This document shows, one piece after another, positions 23,923-35,554 of a DNA stretch of 64,000 nt. The DNA lies in the NCBI GenBank assembly GCA_018296165.2, contig JACKQL020000016.1, positions 1-64,000 on the forward strand, in the 5' to 3' direction. The DNA is from Termitomyces sp. T153 (taxonomy: Eukaryota; Basidiomycota; Agaricomycetes; Agaricales; Lyophyllaceae). Below the pieces are notes generated by a model. It was not told the DNA's origin, made no database searches, and saw nothing but the letters and a program-made list of their open reading frames with translations. The stretch's first letter is position 1. Every line of letters begins with the position of its first letter. The position numbers and the translations under genes were made by a program.

Positions 23923-24832
23923 ATGTCTGCCCGTTATCATATCAGGCCTGCTGAGCCACAGGATGTGGTGAGGAGTGTTTGGAAGCAGACGTCTTCTTCG
24001 ACTCAGTCATGTAGCCAGTTCTCCTCGAGATGATCATTGGCCTTGTATGTTGATTATCCTTGAATTTCAAGCTGTCGATGACTGATCTCATTTCGATAAA
24101 TGGCCATAAGGCGGATTATGAGAAGGCACGCGATTCTGTCAAAGCTACTCCAGAGATTGTAGATTCCTCATCGTGCTTGGAAGTATTTTTTCCTAATATT
24201 GCATAGCTTCACAAGAACCTCTTCGAGACTCCGTATGCACACGCACTGATCGCGTTCTCCGGACCCGCGGGGGTCGCCGGCGGCGAAGCCATTGGTTTCG
24301 CTATCTATTTTTTCAACTTCTCAACCTGGACTGGTAGGCCGGGATTATACGTGTGTCTCTACGACGCTCTATAACCGTTGCATCCATTTGACTCGATCCC
24401 TCGAAGCTTGAAGACCTTTACGTGAAGCCGGAACATAGAGCCAAAGGAATAGGAAAGGCGTTCTTTGTCGAACTTAGAAAGGATGCCCAAGCCAAGGCAA
24501 GTAACGTTTATCCCCTTGTTATTGTCGTGTCGTAACCAGAAGTTGCCCGTTGGTGGGGGAAGGATTTCGGGAATTTGTGACTAAAGCTAACTTTATCTCC
24601 ATTACCCCAACAGGATTGCGCGAGGCTTGACTGGAGCGTACTTAAGGTTTGTAATCTTGATTTGCGCTCGAAATGCGGAGACTTAGTTGTCATTTCATCC
24701 ATGTAGTGGAACAAGCCATCAATCGAATTTTATGAAAAAACTCTGAAAGCGACGATGATGTCCGAATGGGTGGGCATGAGGCTTGAGGAGGATGGCATTG
24801 AAAATTTGAAAAGACTCGCTCCAGAATCATAA
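23923..24832 (+). CDS. GNAT-family acetyltransferase, diamine/spermidine acetyltransferase type (171 aa)
   Basis: A GCN5-related N-acetyltransferase resembling small polyamine (SSAT-like) acetyltransferases, which transfer acetyl from acetyl-CoA to amines. Seven short exons (23923-23967, 24015-24044, 24111-24158, 24207-24350, 24407-24496, 24614-24646, 24707-24832) all join in phase 0. Family features are the start RPAEPQDVPVLLEMI, a DYEKA motif, the acetyl-CoA loop R100-A-K-G-I-G105 (RxxGxG/A) after LEDLYVKPEH, LDWSVLKWNKPSIEFYEKT, and the C-terminal WVGMRLEEDGI. Intron 5 (24,497-24,613) begins GCAAGT, a GC-AG intron with an otherwise perfect donor; no GT site keeps the frame. The acceptor at 24,014 was chosen because it alone gives a continuous N-terminal helix. 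The gene converges on coactosin, with 109 bp between stop codons. Confidence 0.9.
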
Positions 24833-24941
24833 ATTTGTACAGTGGTTTGCGAACATGGAGCTTGGCAGAGCCGCAGCCGCGGGAGGAATGATCTCTTCGT
24901 TTCCAGAGGGTGAGAGAAGTAGAACACTTCGATCGTAACTG

Positions 24942-25699
24942 CTAAACACCGTCATAACTGGCACCCCCTGCCTAATTGATCGCCACAACCGCAAATTTGG
25001 AAGAAAGTCGTGTGAGTTGTATGTTCTCGCAGGCGAGATGATCATACGCACCTTTCGCAACTTGGCGATAATAGGATCCTCCTTGAGATCGTCTTTGACT
25101 TCCGCCGCGACCTCTATTGAGTATACCCGCAGAACTTTCTTGACGTCGGCGGCCTGGACGGAGATCTAGGAAAGGTGGATCACAATTGGAAGTCCATGTA
25201 TATCCAGGCAATGATAGAGAGGGGGACGTGCGCACCTTTGCTTTCCTCATAACCTTGCAGTGCGGACCTATCCATACCTGTTGACGTGGGTCAGGGCGAA
25301 GAGTATATCAGACAAGGGTGACAGGCATAGTCACCACGAGTATGAACTTCTCGCGTGTGGACTCCTTGTCGTTTGAATAGGTAACACGCGCATAAGCGTA
25401 AGAGGCCTTTGTGTCATCGAGGACTTCGCGTAGCTCTGCGAGGCCACCTGTGCCCGTCTGGGTGACCTGAAGCTTGTCGGCGCGGTCAGAGATGTAATCC
25501 AGGAGTAGCCAGTTTGTGTCAGATTTGTCGGAACGGACATCCTGGTAAGCTTTGAGATGATTATCAGGATCGTTTATAGAGGCAGACGAGCAGTAGCATA
25601 TCAGACGGAAAATGTCTGAAATGATTGTGCTGCAGAACGGAAGCAAATTCAGACTGGACACAGACCTTCGTCGATCTTGGAGTCAGAAAGGTCAGCCAT
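24942..25699 (-). CDS. Coactosin-like actin-binding protein (144 aa)
   Basis: A single ADF-homology-domain protein of the coactosin group, which binds F-actin in the cytoplasm and does not sever it as cofilin does (family knowledge). Five exons (25699-25666, 25549-25335, 25277-25236, 25165-25052, 24971-24942) join in phase to 144 aa, the family length. Markers include the start MADLSDSKIDEAYQDVRSD, the central strand EKFILVVWIG split by intron 2, the KVMRKAK motif, and the end EDPIIAKLRKAGGASYDG typical of coactosins. The last exon has only nine codons. It shares a 189-bp divergent promoter region with the Rrg9-type gene. Confidence 0.92.
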
Positions 25700-25888
25700 G
25701 GCGCAGAAAGCTAGATCGCGTGTCTCTACAGCCCGATGACGAGAAATGAATAGGTACGCGCTGGCAGATGTGGTGAGGGAGAGGCTCTGGATTCAGGCCA
25801 AGGCGGATCGCAAACAACGGCTTCTACCGATCATCACATCAATCGTCCCGATTAGGTCACTACGAAATTTCTTTCTCAGACGACGCTC

Positions 25889-26494
25889 ATGTTCCTCAGT
25901 TTCTACAGATTCGCTCTTTGCTGTCCTCGCGCCTCTTTAACTCGCTTCTATTCCGTACAAATCTCTTATGACTCTCGGCGGAAATGGGCCCTCCAGGGTC
26001 TACCTCGGCCCCGCTCCATCCTCGATGACAACGATACTCCTGTCGACCTTTCAGAGGATGACGACGCCGTAAACGGCGTGCGTCCCAATACTCCACCCCT
26101 ACACCTCCGCCAACCACCGAAAAAGCCCACCCCACACGAGTACAAAGTTCACAGGGAGGTCATCAAGAAGAATTTTCCCGCCGGCTGGAATCCACCGCAC
26201 AAAGTCTCACGAGAAGCAATGGAAGGCATTCGTCAGATGCATCGCCTTGATCCTGAGAAGTTCAGCACACCCATACTCGCTGAGAAGTTTAAGATCAGCC
26301 CAGAGGCCGTACGCCGGATCCTGAAGAGCAGGTGGGAGCCGCCTAGGGAGAAGAGGCTGAAGCTTGCGGAGCGGGAGAGGGCAGCGAAGATGGAGTACTT
26401 CTCATTGAAAAGAGTAAGGGAGAGGATGGAAGCTCGTGCGGCGAGGGAGAGTGCCGATGTTGGCACAGGCCGCGACAGGTTGCAATTTGAGTAG
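25889..26494 (+). CDS. RRG9: Rrg9/neugrin-like mitochondrial protein (201 aa)
   Basis: A homologue of yeast Required-for-respiratory-growth 9 and the neugrin family, needed for mitochondrial genome maintenance and respiration. It is intronless. The N-terminus is an Arg/Phe-rich, acid-poor presequence (MFLSFYRFALCCPRASLTRFYS), consistent with mitochondrial import. After a disordered acidic linker, the neugrin domain spans about residues 83-160. It has HEYKVHREVIKKNFPAGWNP, then KVSREAMEGIRQMHRLDPEKF, then TPILAEKFKISPEAVRRILKSRW, a helix-turn-helix-like module found across this family. The C-terminus is a charged helix rich in Arg, Glu and Lys. Length is typical. Confidence 0.88.
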   Translation: MFLSFYRFALCCPRASLTRFYSVQISYDSRRKWALQGLPRPRSILDDNDTPVDLSEDDDAVNGVRPNTPPLHLRQPPKKPTPHEYKVHREVIKKNFPAGWNPPHKVSREAMEGIRQMHRLDPEKFSTPILAEKFKISPEAVRRILKSRWEPPREKRLKLAERERAAKMEYFSLKRVRERMEARAARESADVGTGRDRLQFE

Positions 26495-26899
26495 ATGGTG
26501 ACTTCTTCCGCGCTCGGGGAAGATCACCTCGTGGTGGCGACAATGATTCGTTCACATACAAATATTATACCTTTTTTCTACTCTTTTAATGACATTCTAA
26601 TGTTCACGAGGCCGAGTCGGTACCGGCCGTGCATCCAAGCGTAAAAAAAAAAACAAAAGACCTGGGAACAAAAAGCTCGAGCAAGTAACTATTTAGTACT
26701 TATGGTGTATATATACATATGTTAGAAATAGATACTTGAAATCTCCAGGACTCTTCTACTTTACTATTACAGGGTCCAAAATACGGTCCATGAGGTTCAA
26801 TACATACCGAAGGCTTCAAAAACTTTTAAGGAAGAAAAAATGAAGGTGTGCGACAAGAACACGGTTCAAGGTGGTGACCGGCATAAATAGTACACCAGA

Positions 26900-28805
26900 T
26901 CATAGGGAAACGTCGGTCCTTTCATAATCCACATAACCAGTCTGGTCTGCAGGCGGCCTGCACAAAAGGATATCATTCCAATTGGGGGCAGGATTCGTTT
27001 TATGACCATGCTTGTCGATGACCGTGTGGCGGAAGCCCAATAGGAACATTGCCGTGACGAGCTTGAGTTCCACCTTGGCAAGTCTCGTTCCCAGGCACAG
27101 AGTTTTGCCTGCGTGAAACGGCATACGATCAGTATCATTATTGCCAACGTAAGGGTTCATCTACCCCCAGGGGCGAATGAATACGTTAAAAGAAAATAAA
27201 CGTACCTCCTCCCCACCCGACGTATGCGAAGGGCACATGCTTAACATCGTCCCTACCGGGGTCAAATTTCCATGGATCTGGATAGAGCATTGGATCGAGG
27301 TGCACATCGCTGAAGGGATAAATGACGTAGGCTCCAGTGGGGACGAGTTTCCCATCGATATATAATGGTGGACCAAGATTACGCCTCATGGCCGTGTGAG
27401 GTTGTGCTACCCGTGTCGTTTCTTTAATTATTGCATCGAGCACAGGAGTCTCCAATTCCCATACGTCGAGAGGGATCGTGGCTAAGCGCGAGGAAAGCGA
27501 GTCGGAGGCCAAAGTTTGCGTGCTAGCAAGGAGGGACTCAACTTCTGAGACAGCTTTTTTCCGCCATTCGGGGTGGCACCCCAAAAAGGTGATAAGCCAA
27601 GAAGCAGTTGTCCCTGTTGCGCGCGCGCCGGCAATCAAGAGCCCCATGATAAACTGTGGGCACGAATGGGTCAAAATTCGAGCGGAGGACAAGGAAAGCC
27701 TAATGAACAATGAACTTACTCCAACCACTATGAGTTTTTCATCCCCACAGTCGAGGAGCATCTGCAAGGTATCGTTGTGTGAGATGCCACTCTTTTCCCT
27801 TTCCTGGATGGCCTCAGTAACGATATCGTAAATTTCCTTAGTAGCCCAGAGTTTCTTGATCATAGCAGGGGCTGGTAACCAAGGAAGGAGAATGGTGGCC
27901 GGGGTAGTACCGTTATCGAGGGTATCGTACAATTTCTTCAGTCGTTCCACGGTGATCGGGTCGTCTGATATTTCTGCACATGACAAGCTCCGTAGGGTAG
28001 TCTGGAACAGAAGCTGTTTGAAAAGGTAACAGAAAGACTCATAAGTTAGCGGAATGTTGAAGATGACTTGATTGTGCCTACCGAGTATATACTTTCGAAC
28101 GGGTCGAATCTTCCGGACGTTCCCCAGCTTTCCATTATCCGCCGAGAATCATCCAGAATCAGTGGGATCACTATTGTAGAAAGACAACAAATATTAGTGA
28201 TGGACAGATGGCAAAAGGGAAGAAACTAACGTACAATCATTCAGAGGCGCTGAATGTTGAACTTGCCCTAGACGTTTATGAATCATGGCGATACGCCGGG
28301 GCTCCAGATTGGAAGTTACTCCTCGGACCATTGGAATCTGAACAAAGTTTAAAGCGATGATAACATCAGACTATAGACCCGACCCACTGCCCCCGAAAGT
28401 ATTTTGAAGCCTTCTGTTAGGTCAAGGCCTTTTGCAGTAAAGAACGCTTGACGCGCACTTTCACCTGACACGACTATCACAGTGTTCTGTTCAGGCAATT
28501 AAATGACGAACGATACATAAGAACGATAGATAGATACATACACGTAAGAGCTGGAATTGAAAGGCAGAATGTCCTGTTGCTTGGAAGCCCCAGTTCAGAA
28601 AGTCATAGCGTCGTCGAAAGAATGGTAAGATGGCAAAGATCGAGAAACAAGGGAGTGGTGGAGGTGAATCGGCCTCGTCAGCTTGGACTGTGGAGGTAAT
28701 GAGGGCTATGAGTAGGAAGATTACGACACCAAAGGTGAATTGAGTGGCGAAGCCCGCGGAGAGGAAAGCGTTAGCGGCAGCTTGGAGGCCAATGGAATAG
28801 GGCAT
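26900..28805 (-). CDS. Cytochrome P450 monooxygenase (501 aa)
   Basis: A membrane-anchored haem monooxygenase, probably in the ER. Seven exons (28805-28542, 28486-28388, 28337-28235, 28170-28082, 28013-27720, 27653-27206, 27108-26900) join in phase with no stops. The N-terminal anchor lies around residues 20-42 (FTFGVVIFLLIALI), followed by a Pro-rich hinge. The I-helix motif AGARATGTT is at about 291-299. The K-helix ExxR is E361-T-T-R364. The haem ligand is Cys437 in WGGGKTLCLG, split by the last intron; the usual Phe at the start of this signature is Trp. The last intron (97 nt) carries an alternative open frame but must be removed to form the haem loop. The family and substrate cannot be assigned from sequence. 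The pseudogene at 12.6-14.7 kb is a different, distant P450. Confidence 0.92.
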
Positions 28806-29854
28806 AACGGAAGAGCAATCCAGGAGCACAGAAGAGTTGCGCTCAAACCAAAGAGGGAAAGGGATGTTCGAGATGGGTACGAGGATTATTGGACATATAA
28901 CACAACGCATCTTTATAGTTTTGTACCAGTACAGCCTACCCGCAGCCGCAAAAATATGAATCTAGATTTGTCCATGCCGGGAAATAAAAACCATTTCATT
29001 GTAACCAAAGCGGAAGCAGAAGAGATCGGGACATAAGGGTCGCAACGTTTTCCTCAGATCTGGGTTGAGGCAGGTTGAGGGCGATCCAGTTGCGAGGTAT
29101 GGCCGGCACCGAAAAGGTATCGCCGTCACGGAGGAATCCGACCTGTTTGGAAGCTCGTATGATCACACGTGGAAAACCGCCCCTCACCATACTCGATCAA
29201 ATTACACACCGCCAAAACAGCATATTTGTTTCAGCAACGGCTCTATGACCACCGATTCTGCCCGATATTATTGCTTGTTGAGTGGTTCGTGGAAACTGGG
29301 GTTCTGATGACGACGGATCGGCTGTGACCCCATCATCACCATTCTTCTTCAGCGGTAGTTGGGATTCGCGCTTGTCGTGATCATATGGTCGTCTAATTCG
29401 AGATAGACCCTGCCTAAGGGTTCTGTCAGTTCACTAAGGTTCGGCATCTCGGCTTCCATCAACTCTTATTTCTCATGTCCGCGACGCGGTGATACCTTGT
29501 CCTGACAGATGGCACGCTCAGGAATGTTTCAACCCAAAAAGTCATTGATGCGCTAAACGGTTCCGAGGATCCCACGTTGGCTTGGGCGCCCTTGGAAAAG
29601 ACTTCTGGAGAGATGATCCACATAACAAGAAAAACGAAGATCTGCAAGTCCCGATTCTATTGAACAGAAAACATGTTAAGAACCACGATCCCTAAGTGTT
29701 CCTTTCGCACCGTGAATCTGATTGGAAGTGAACAACATATTCATATTTCGATAGGACACTTCAGACGTACCTCGGCGCACCATATTCTGAGCTCCGCTGT
29801 TACCGATGAGAATCATGGCACTCGACGGAGGGCCGGAAGCAGATTGATGCAAAC
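28806..29854. other. Intergenic region
   Basis: Upstream region of the P450 and downstream region of the PAQR gene. A CTATAAAG-like box on the minus strand near 28,915 could serve the P450. No gene seen. Confidence 0.4.
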
Positions 29855-31146
29855 TCAGCACATGGTAGACGCTGACAACCGATAACAAAGGGCCTTCAAA
29901 GCCCCAGTATAATGCGCAAATGCCGCCAGGACGACCAAAAAATGGAAAATCTGATGCGACGCAAAAAAATAATCAAATTGACCTGGGCCCAAACGTTCTG
30001 GGATGCGATTCGCACTGCAAAAAGTTTAAACTAAGAAATTCATTTTTGATAGAATGAGAGGGAGTTGATGGAGAGGAGGGAAGCAACGGGGTGAGAATAA
30101 GGGAACCTACTAAAGCAACGCGCCGAAAATATAGAGGCAGCCTGAGACCAATAGCCATCCAAAACCCATCTCAACTAATAGTCGAATAGATCCGTGCGTT
30201 ATAAGTAAGTGGGTAACTGGAACGACCGCGGACGCCCCTAAGCCTATGAAGACTACTGTTCGAGCTCCTCGGTGGGTCGGCTTGGCATAATCTGGGTGTA
30301 GAACTATATATGCAGCACCTATACAAGCACAACAGTAAGTGACATGATCACGACTGAACACCTTGGGTTTTGATCATGATCATATCCACTTACCAAACCC
30401 AACTATTGTAATGGACAGCATGTAAAACAGTCGAAGGAAGTATTTACAATGAAAGCCATAATAAAGAGAAGGGTAAAATGACCCGACAGTCAGGACAATT
30501 ATTCCAGAATAATCAAACGCATGACACGAAGAAGAGACCTGCAAGTCAACGGGGATTTTAGCTTAGCTGCGTCAAGTGTTGGATAACATGAACTTAGGCG
30601 CACCTTCTTTGAGTGGCAAGCTACTGTGTGGTAGAAGGCACTTGCTGACAAACAAAACACTGCGGAGCACAGAAAAATAGAGAATACAGCCGTGTCTAAC
30701 CAAGACGATCCAGGAAGAGAGTGGGTATTGAAGTCTAGTAAGAGGTAAACGAATAGTATAGCGCCCCAAAGATGACTGTGAATATTGACTACAATGAGTC
30801 ACAGGTGAGCCAAAGAACCGCTACAGAAAATGGGGCACGAACTTGTTTCGTTGTGTAAATCTTGCAAGAAGTCAATCTGATATGTTCAGAAAAGATGAAA
30901 ACGGAGACCAACATGCATACACAGATCGGAAGCATCCAGACCAAGAATACTGGGCCCTACCGAGCCCTGAGACAAATCATCAGAAAAAACGAGGACCTCT
31001 TACCGCCTGTATCCCGTCAAAATATATTCGTTATCTTTCTGCCATGTCGGAAGCTCTCCCCAAGTCACCGTCGGCAATGATGTCCGTGACTTCCCCGGAA
31101 TAGATGACTTTTTTGCTAGATCACAATGGCGAGTCAGGGCTACCAT
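29855..31146 (-). CDS. PAQR-family (AdipoR/haemolysin III, Izh-like) seven-TM receptor (302 aa)
   Basis: A seven-transmembrane protein related to adiponectin receptors and yeast Izh proteins, which act in lipid and zinc homeostasis, probably as zinc-dependent ceramidase-like receptors. Seven exons (31146-31004, 30956-30923, 30876-30843, 30788-30604, 30538-30394, 30318-30111, 30014-29855) join in phase. Family marks are the N-terminal [21 protein letters not shown], then [24 protein letters not shown] with zinc ligand His124, and [13 protein letters not shown] with His270 and His274 forming the HxxxH pair. Two exons are only 34 nt long. The start codon at 31,146 is the only Met in frame before the conserved region. 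It shares a 303-bp divergent promoter with GID9. Confidence 0.93.
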
Positions 31147-31449
31147 GATACGCTACAAGATAAAGCTCCACTATTAGTACCAGAAACGACAAGGAAGAGG
31201 TAAAAAGAAGACGGGAAATGGCTACTCGCCAAACTCGCATTTAGTTGCCGATCCACGTGATTGATCGAACAGTCGTCAGTGTCACATATGTTATGTACAA
31301 GGTGACGGTTTCTAGCTTTCAACCAGACTTGCAGTTACAGGGGTCAGGGCGGGCTTTCTCGCCAAACTATAGCTACTACAGAAGCTACATCACTACCTTT
31401 GAGAAGCTCGCTGCACCATTTGGCCTTTCGATTCCTTCTCTTCGTTGGC

Positions 31450-33015
31450 ATGAACACTAAATTGAATGTCGAAGGAGTACTGCTCTTTGAGCAGCCATTT
31501 GCTCGTGTATGTCCATGAGATATCATTGTAGGGATGGTGTAGCCCGCTCAAGCGCCTATCACCAGGTTCCTTATGAAAACTACCGAAAGGTTTTTCGTAC
31601 TTCTCAGAAGAACGTCGAACGGGATCTGGGGTTTGTTCAGAACAGCTCCGCAGAGCTTATGCAACGCAGATCGAAGGAAATACTTGGTAAAGACGAAGCT
31701 CTGAACTCTATTAATAATATGATTGGAAGGGTGGATAGCCTGAAAAGCAAGGTATGATCTTGCGCACTACCCGAGTCGAGGCTTATACATCGGCGGCAGC
31801 TTTCTGATCTTCAGGAAACCGCAGGGAAGCCAACTCAAGACGTCATGCGAGAGCGTATACATCATCTCACGATTATTGAAACTATCGCTACCCCGGGTGG
31901 ATCTGAATATGGCGATTGGGCCGACACAAGGCTGGATCGATGGTTAGTTGATTGGTGTCTTAGGTCGGGAATGGAGAAGACTGCCAGAAGAATTGCTCGG
32001 GACAAGAACATTGAGGTATGTCAAGAATTAGGATATGCCGATTCGGGCATATGCATCACATCGACCTCACTTCTGTTACCTTCACCATAGACTCTCGTGG
32101 ATATTGACCTCTTCATGGATATCCGCCGGATTGAAGATGCTCTGCTTAAGCATAGTTGTATGGAAGCATTGGCATGGTGTAACGAGAACAAGGTTGCGCT
32201 TCGGAAAATAAAGGTGCGAGTTATAGACTATTCCCTGAGAATTCATGATTGTGATTGAATATTCGTCGTAGAGTCCGCTCGAATTCGACTTACGGCTCCA
32301 GGAATTCATAGAACTATCGAGAGCCAGGAAATCCGAAGAAGCAATTGCATACGCCAAGAAACATTTAGTTGGCTGGCAAGAAACACACCTACAACAGATC
32401 CGCACCGCCTCTGCATTATTAGCATTTTCTTCCAACACCACTTGTGCGCCATACAAAGTACGTATGCACGTTTCTCTGCTATAGTGATCGGTTGTTAAAT
32501 CGTCGTCACAGCGGCTTTACGATCCTTCTCGGTGGCATAACCTCATCCTCACGTTCCGCACGGCGATATATTCTCTTAACACTCTTCCCACAGAGCCCCT
32601 GCTTCATCTCGGTTTGTACGCCGGTTTGGCATCACTGAAACTACCAGCCTGCTACGATCCATCCACTAAAAATGTAGATTGCCCTGTTTGCGACGACGAG
32701 GCAGGTTCTGGAACACAGGGACCTGGGTTGGCTCAACTTGCTCAGGAAGTTCCCTTTAGTCATCACGCAAACTCCACAATTGTCTGTCGCATTAGTGGTA
32801 AGATCATGGATGAGGATAATCCACCGATGGCCTTCCCAAATGGAAACGTATATTCCAGAGAAGTATGTCTCATTCGTTATTCCTAAATGTCTTGTAACAC
32901 TATCTCACTACAGGCCCTCGAAGAGATGGCATCAAAGAATAGCGGACTGGTCATTTGCCCCCGATCTGGGACCACTTGCGAGCTGTCTATGCTGAGAAAG
33001 GTGTTTATTTCGTAG
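31450..33015 (+). CDS. FYV10: GID complex RING-like subunit Gid9/Fyv10 (MAEA homologue), 401 aa
   Basis: Subunit of the GID/CTLH E3 ubiquitin ligase, which in yeast degrades gluconeogenic enzymes through the Pro/N-degron pathway. Seven exons (31450-31506, 31566-31751, 31815-32015, 32091-32213, 32272-32457, 32512-32862, 32914-33015) join in phase. The N-terminus NVEGVLLFEQPFARVPYENY is highly characteristic. A helical segment follows, then LisH (about residues 107-145, WLVDWCLRSGMEKTARRIA), CTLH (about 150-210, IEDALLKHSCMEALAWC), CRA (about 215-300), and a C-terminal degenerate RING (about 335-401) with VCRISGKIM, PNGNVYSREALEEM and ICPRSGTTCE. No defects seen. Length matches family members. 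Confidence 0.95.
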
Positions 33016-33268
33016 AGAATATGTACAGTAGTGTATTGATAGTGTATTAATGTAAAATCTACATTGAACTGATCACGGCCGAACTCAAAGAAGTTTATAC
33101 ACACTGGCCTCGTCCTTAGGACGGAATAGATGAGAGGATGCTTTTGGGTCTTCAAGAATGGGTCGTGCTCTCTTACTCAAGTTTATGACGGGTGGTGCCA
33201 GCCAACATCGACACCTGCACAACTCTTACTTCTAACGCAGTTGGTCAAGAATTCAAGGAGAAAAAATC

Positions 33269-33353
33269 TGCCCACTAACCGGATTGAACGATTGACCTCA
33301 CCATAAGCTCATAAATATACGAGTGGCGCGCTCTACCACTGAGCTAAACGGGC
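33269..33353 (-). tRNA. tRNA-Thr (CGT) with a 13-nt intron
   Basis: Minus strand. The acceptor GCCCGTT/AGTGGGC pairs fully with two G-T pairs, with discriminator A. The D arm is AGCTCAGTGGTAGAGC, the anticodon stem CGCCA/TGGTG, and the T arm AATCG-TTCAATC-CGGTT. The anticodon loop reads CT-CGT-A, 13 extra bases, then A, so a short canonical intron follows position 37. The anticodon CGT decodes threonine. It is the last host gene before the transposon island. Confidence 0.9.
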
Positions 33354-35549
33354 GGTTACATGTTAATAATGTAAAGCATACAGGTGGCGTTATGGAAGGC
33401 CGTGTCCCGAGTAGGCCCCCTTAATTTCTCTTCACCCTTGGATGTCCTCAAATTATTACCTAATTATCTGATAATCTTCATCTCACTTGTCAAGTGTCTT
33501 GACTTGTTGGCATGTGCAATTAATATTTCCTCAAGCTTTCAACACATATCCTCTTATAGTGGCCTTTACCTTCAGATTTATGCCATTTTTGCAACTGAAT
33601 GACCCATTGTATTCCAGTGTCATCTACAGTTGGAATTTCCTTCTTATTAGCATCTGTTATCCATGAGGGTAAGTTTGTGTCCATTTGGAGTGACAAGTTG
33701 CAAGACTTGACACTTGCAACTAGAGCTCAGTTTGCTAGATTTGAAATGGGTATGATTCTTTCTTGGCCTTCTCCTGACAAGCCAAACACTCATAGACTTT
33801 AATTTCAATATTCAGAACACTGCAGTATTGGCTACTATGTGTACAACATGTCCAATCCAAGATTCAAATTATCATAAACAATATCCTTCATGCTATTGCA
33901 ATCTCTGCTGTTGACAATTCTGGGATCACTGCTAAACCTTCCATTAACCTAACTGGCTCCTCATGGAAGATCTCTAGAATTTTAAGTCCTAACATAGACA
34001 TAGTTATACTGATATACATCTACATGCATCCTCCATGTATGTCACAGTTACAGTGGTTGCCTCATTGTCTCCTTGAGCTGGCCCTCTTTTCCAAGAATGG
34101 TGATACTTGATCATTAGTAAGGCCTATTTTGTTTTGAATGAACACCTTGTTCATTGATGTTAAGTTGCAATTATGCCATGTAATCACTAGATAGTCTTGC
34201 AACTCACCAACATGGATTCCTTGGCTGCCTGACAACTTTGAGACAATACTTGATTATAAACTTCCTACCATATCAGATCTGATGTCCTAAACTTGAGTAA
34301 TTGATGAGAAAATGAGAAGTGCAAAAGTGCTAGACCCCCATTCTGTGCTCTACATCTGAGCCAAGACCATTATATACTATAGTAGTCAATCCATAGGCCT
34401 GTGTTGGCATAGTTGGAATAATAAAAATACAAGTTTTATATCAGACTACCAGTAGGTTGTCAACCTGCTGAGGTTAGTATAAAAAGAATACTTAAGACAT
34501 CTCAGAACTTGATCTTTTCCTAGATATTTTAGTGTTCTTGATACTGTAAATGTCTGTAATAAAGCTGACAAAAGGGATACCATGTTTGGAAGGCTGAATC
34601 ATACTACACACATCTTTTGAAGAAGGTAATTGATCATATATGAAAGTGGTACAAGAGTCAGTTCTGGGCTTTCTGTACTTTGTAGGTAGCAGCATTTCCC
34701 AAAATTAACTTGTTTTTAGTAAGTCATTAATATTGATATTGAAGCCATCAGTGATTGTATTATCCTAGACCTGGGTTTTTGTTGACTCCAGCTGCAGTCT
34801 CAACCTGAACACCCTCTGGAAACAGTGCTTTTGGAATATATAGGTTGTTTAGAGTGAGGCAAGGTCCTAATCTAAACTATTGCTATAGTGTGGACATTGT
34901 TGGATAAAAGATGCCTTGCAGCTTACAGTGTTGTTTTGTGGGCAGCCTACTACTGGATATTGGAAAGATCATGGGTGCTGATCAGGTTTTAAGCTCTGAA
35001 TGGTCATACCAGCATCATAGTACCATGCAGTTGCATGGATTTCATAAGGAAATGATATCTGACTAATATACAGCTAGTTAGCCTCCATGTTGTGCTCTCA
35101 TTTCATTAGTTTTACCTCCTTTTAACCTTGGAGACAATGGCATTCAAATTCCAGCTAGTCAATTACACAATCATGACAAGTAAGAGTATCTTATATTTCA
35201 CTGCTTATTTTGGGAACAATTAGTATGAGTTGCCAAAATCATCATGGCAGGTATTAGAACTTTTGTGCTTACAAATGATATGCCAATCTTTCTTTATGTA
35301 AAGCACTCAAACTGTTGTTGCTGGACTTTGACCAAGGATTTATTAGATTTTTTGAGATTCAAATGCTATTGTAATTTCAGACATCTGTTTTCTTTGTTTT
35401 TCAAACAATTTAATCTTAGCCCAAACAATTGAGGTTCTTTTAGCTAAAGCTTTTTTTGGGACCTGGTTGGGCTTATGGTTAGGACAGGTTAAGGAGAGGT
35501 TAGTGTACTCTTACTAATAGCCCAATATAAGCAAACCATTTAGGACATG
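33354..35549. other. AT-rich, CpG-poor decayed sequence
   Basis: From about 33,410 the base composition changes abruptly. CG dinucleotides nearly vanish and TG/CA are abundant, as in the old elements to the right. Short frames with protein-like stretches remain (for example + strand 33,600-33,800), but I cannot assign a family. It is most likely a heavily mutated transposable element or relic. Confidence 0.5.
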
Positions 35550-35554
35550 GTTAG

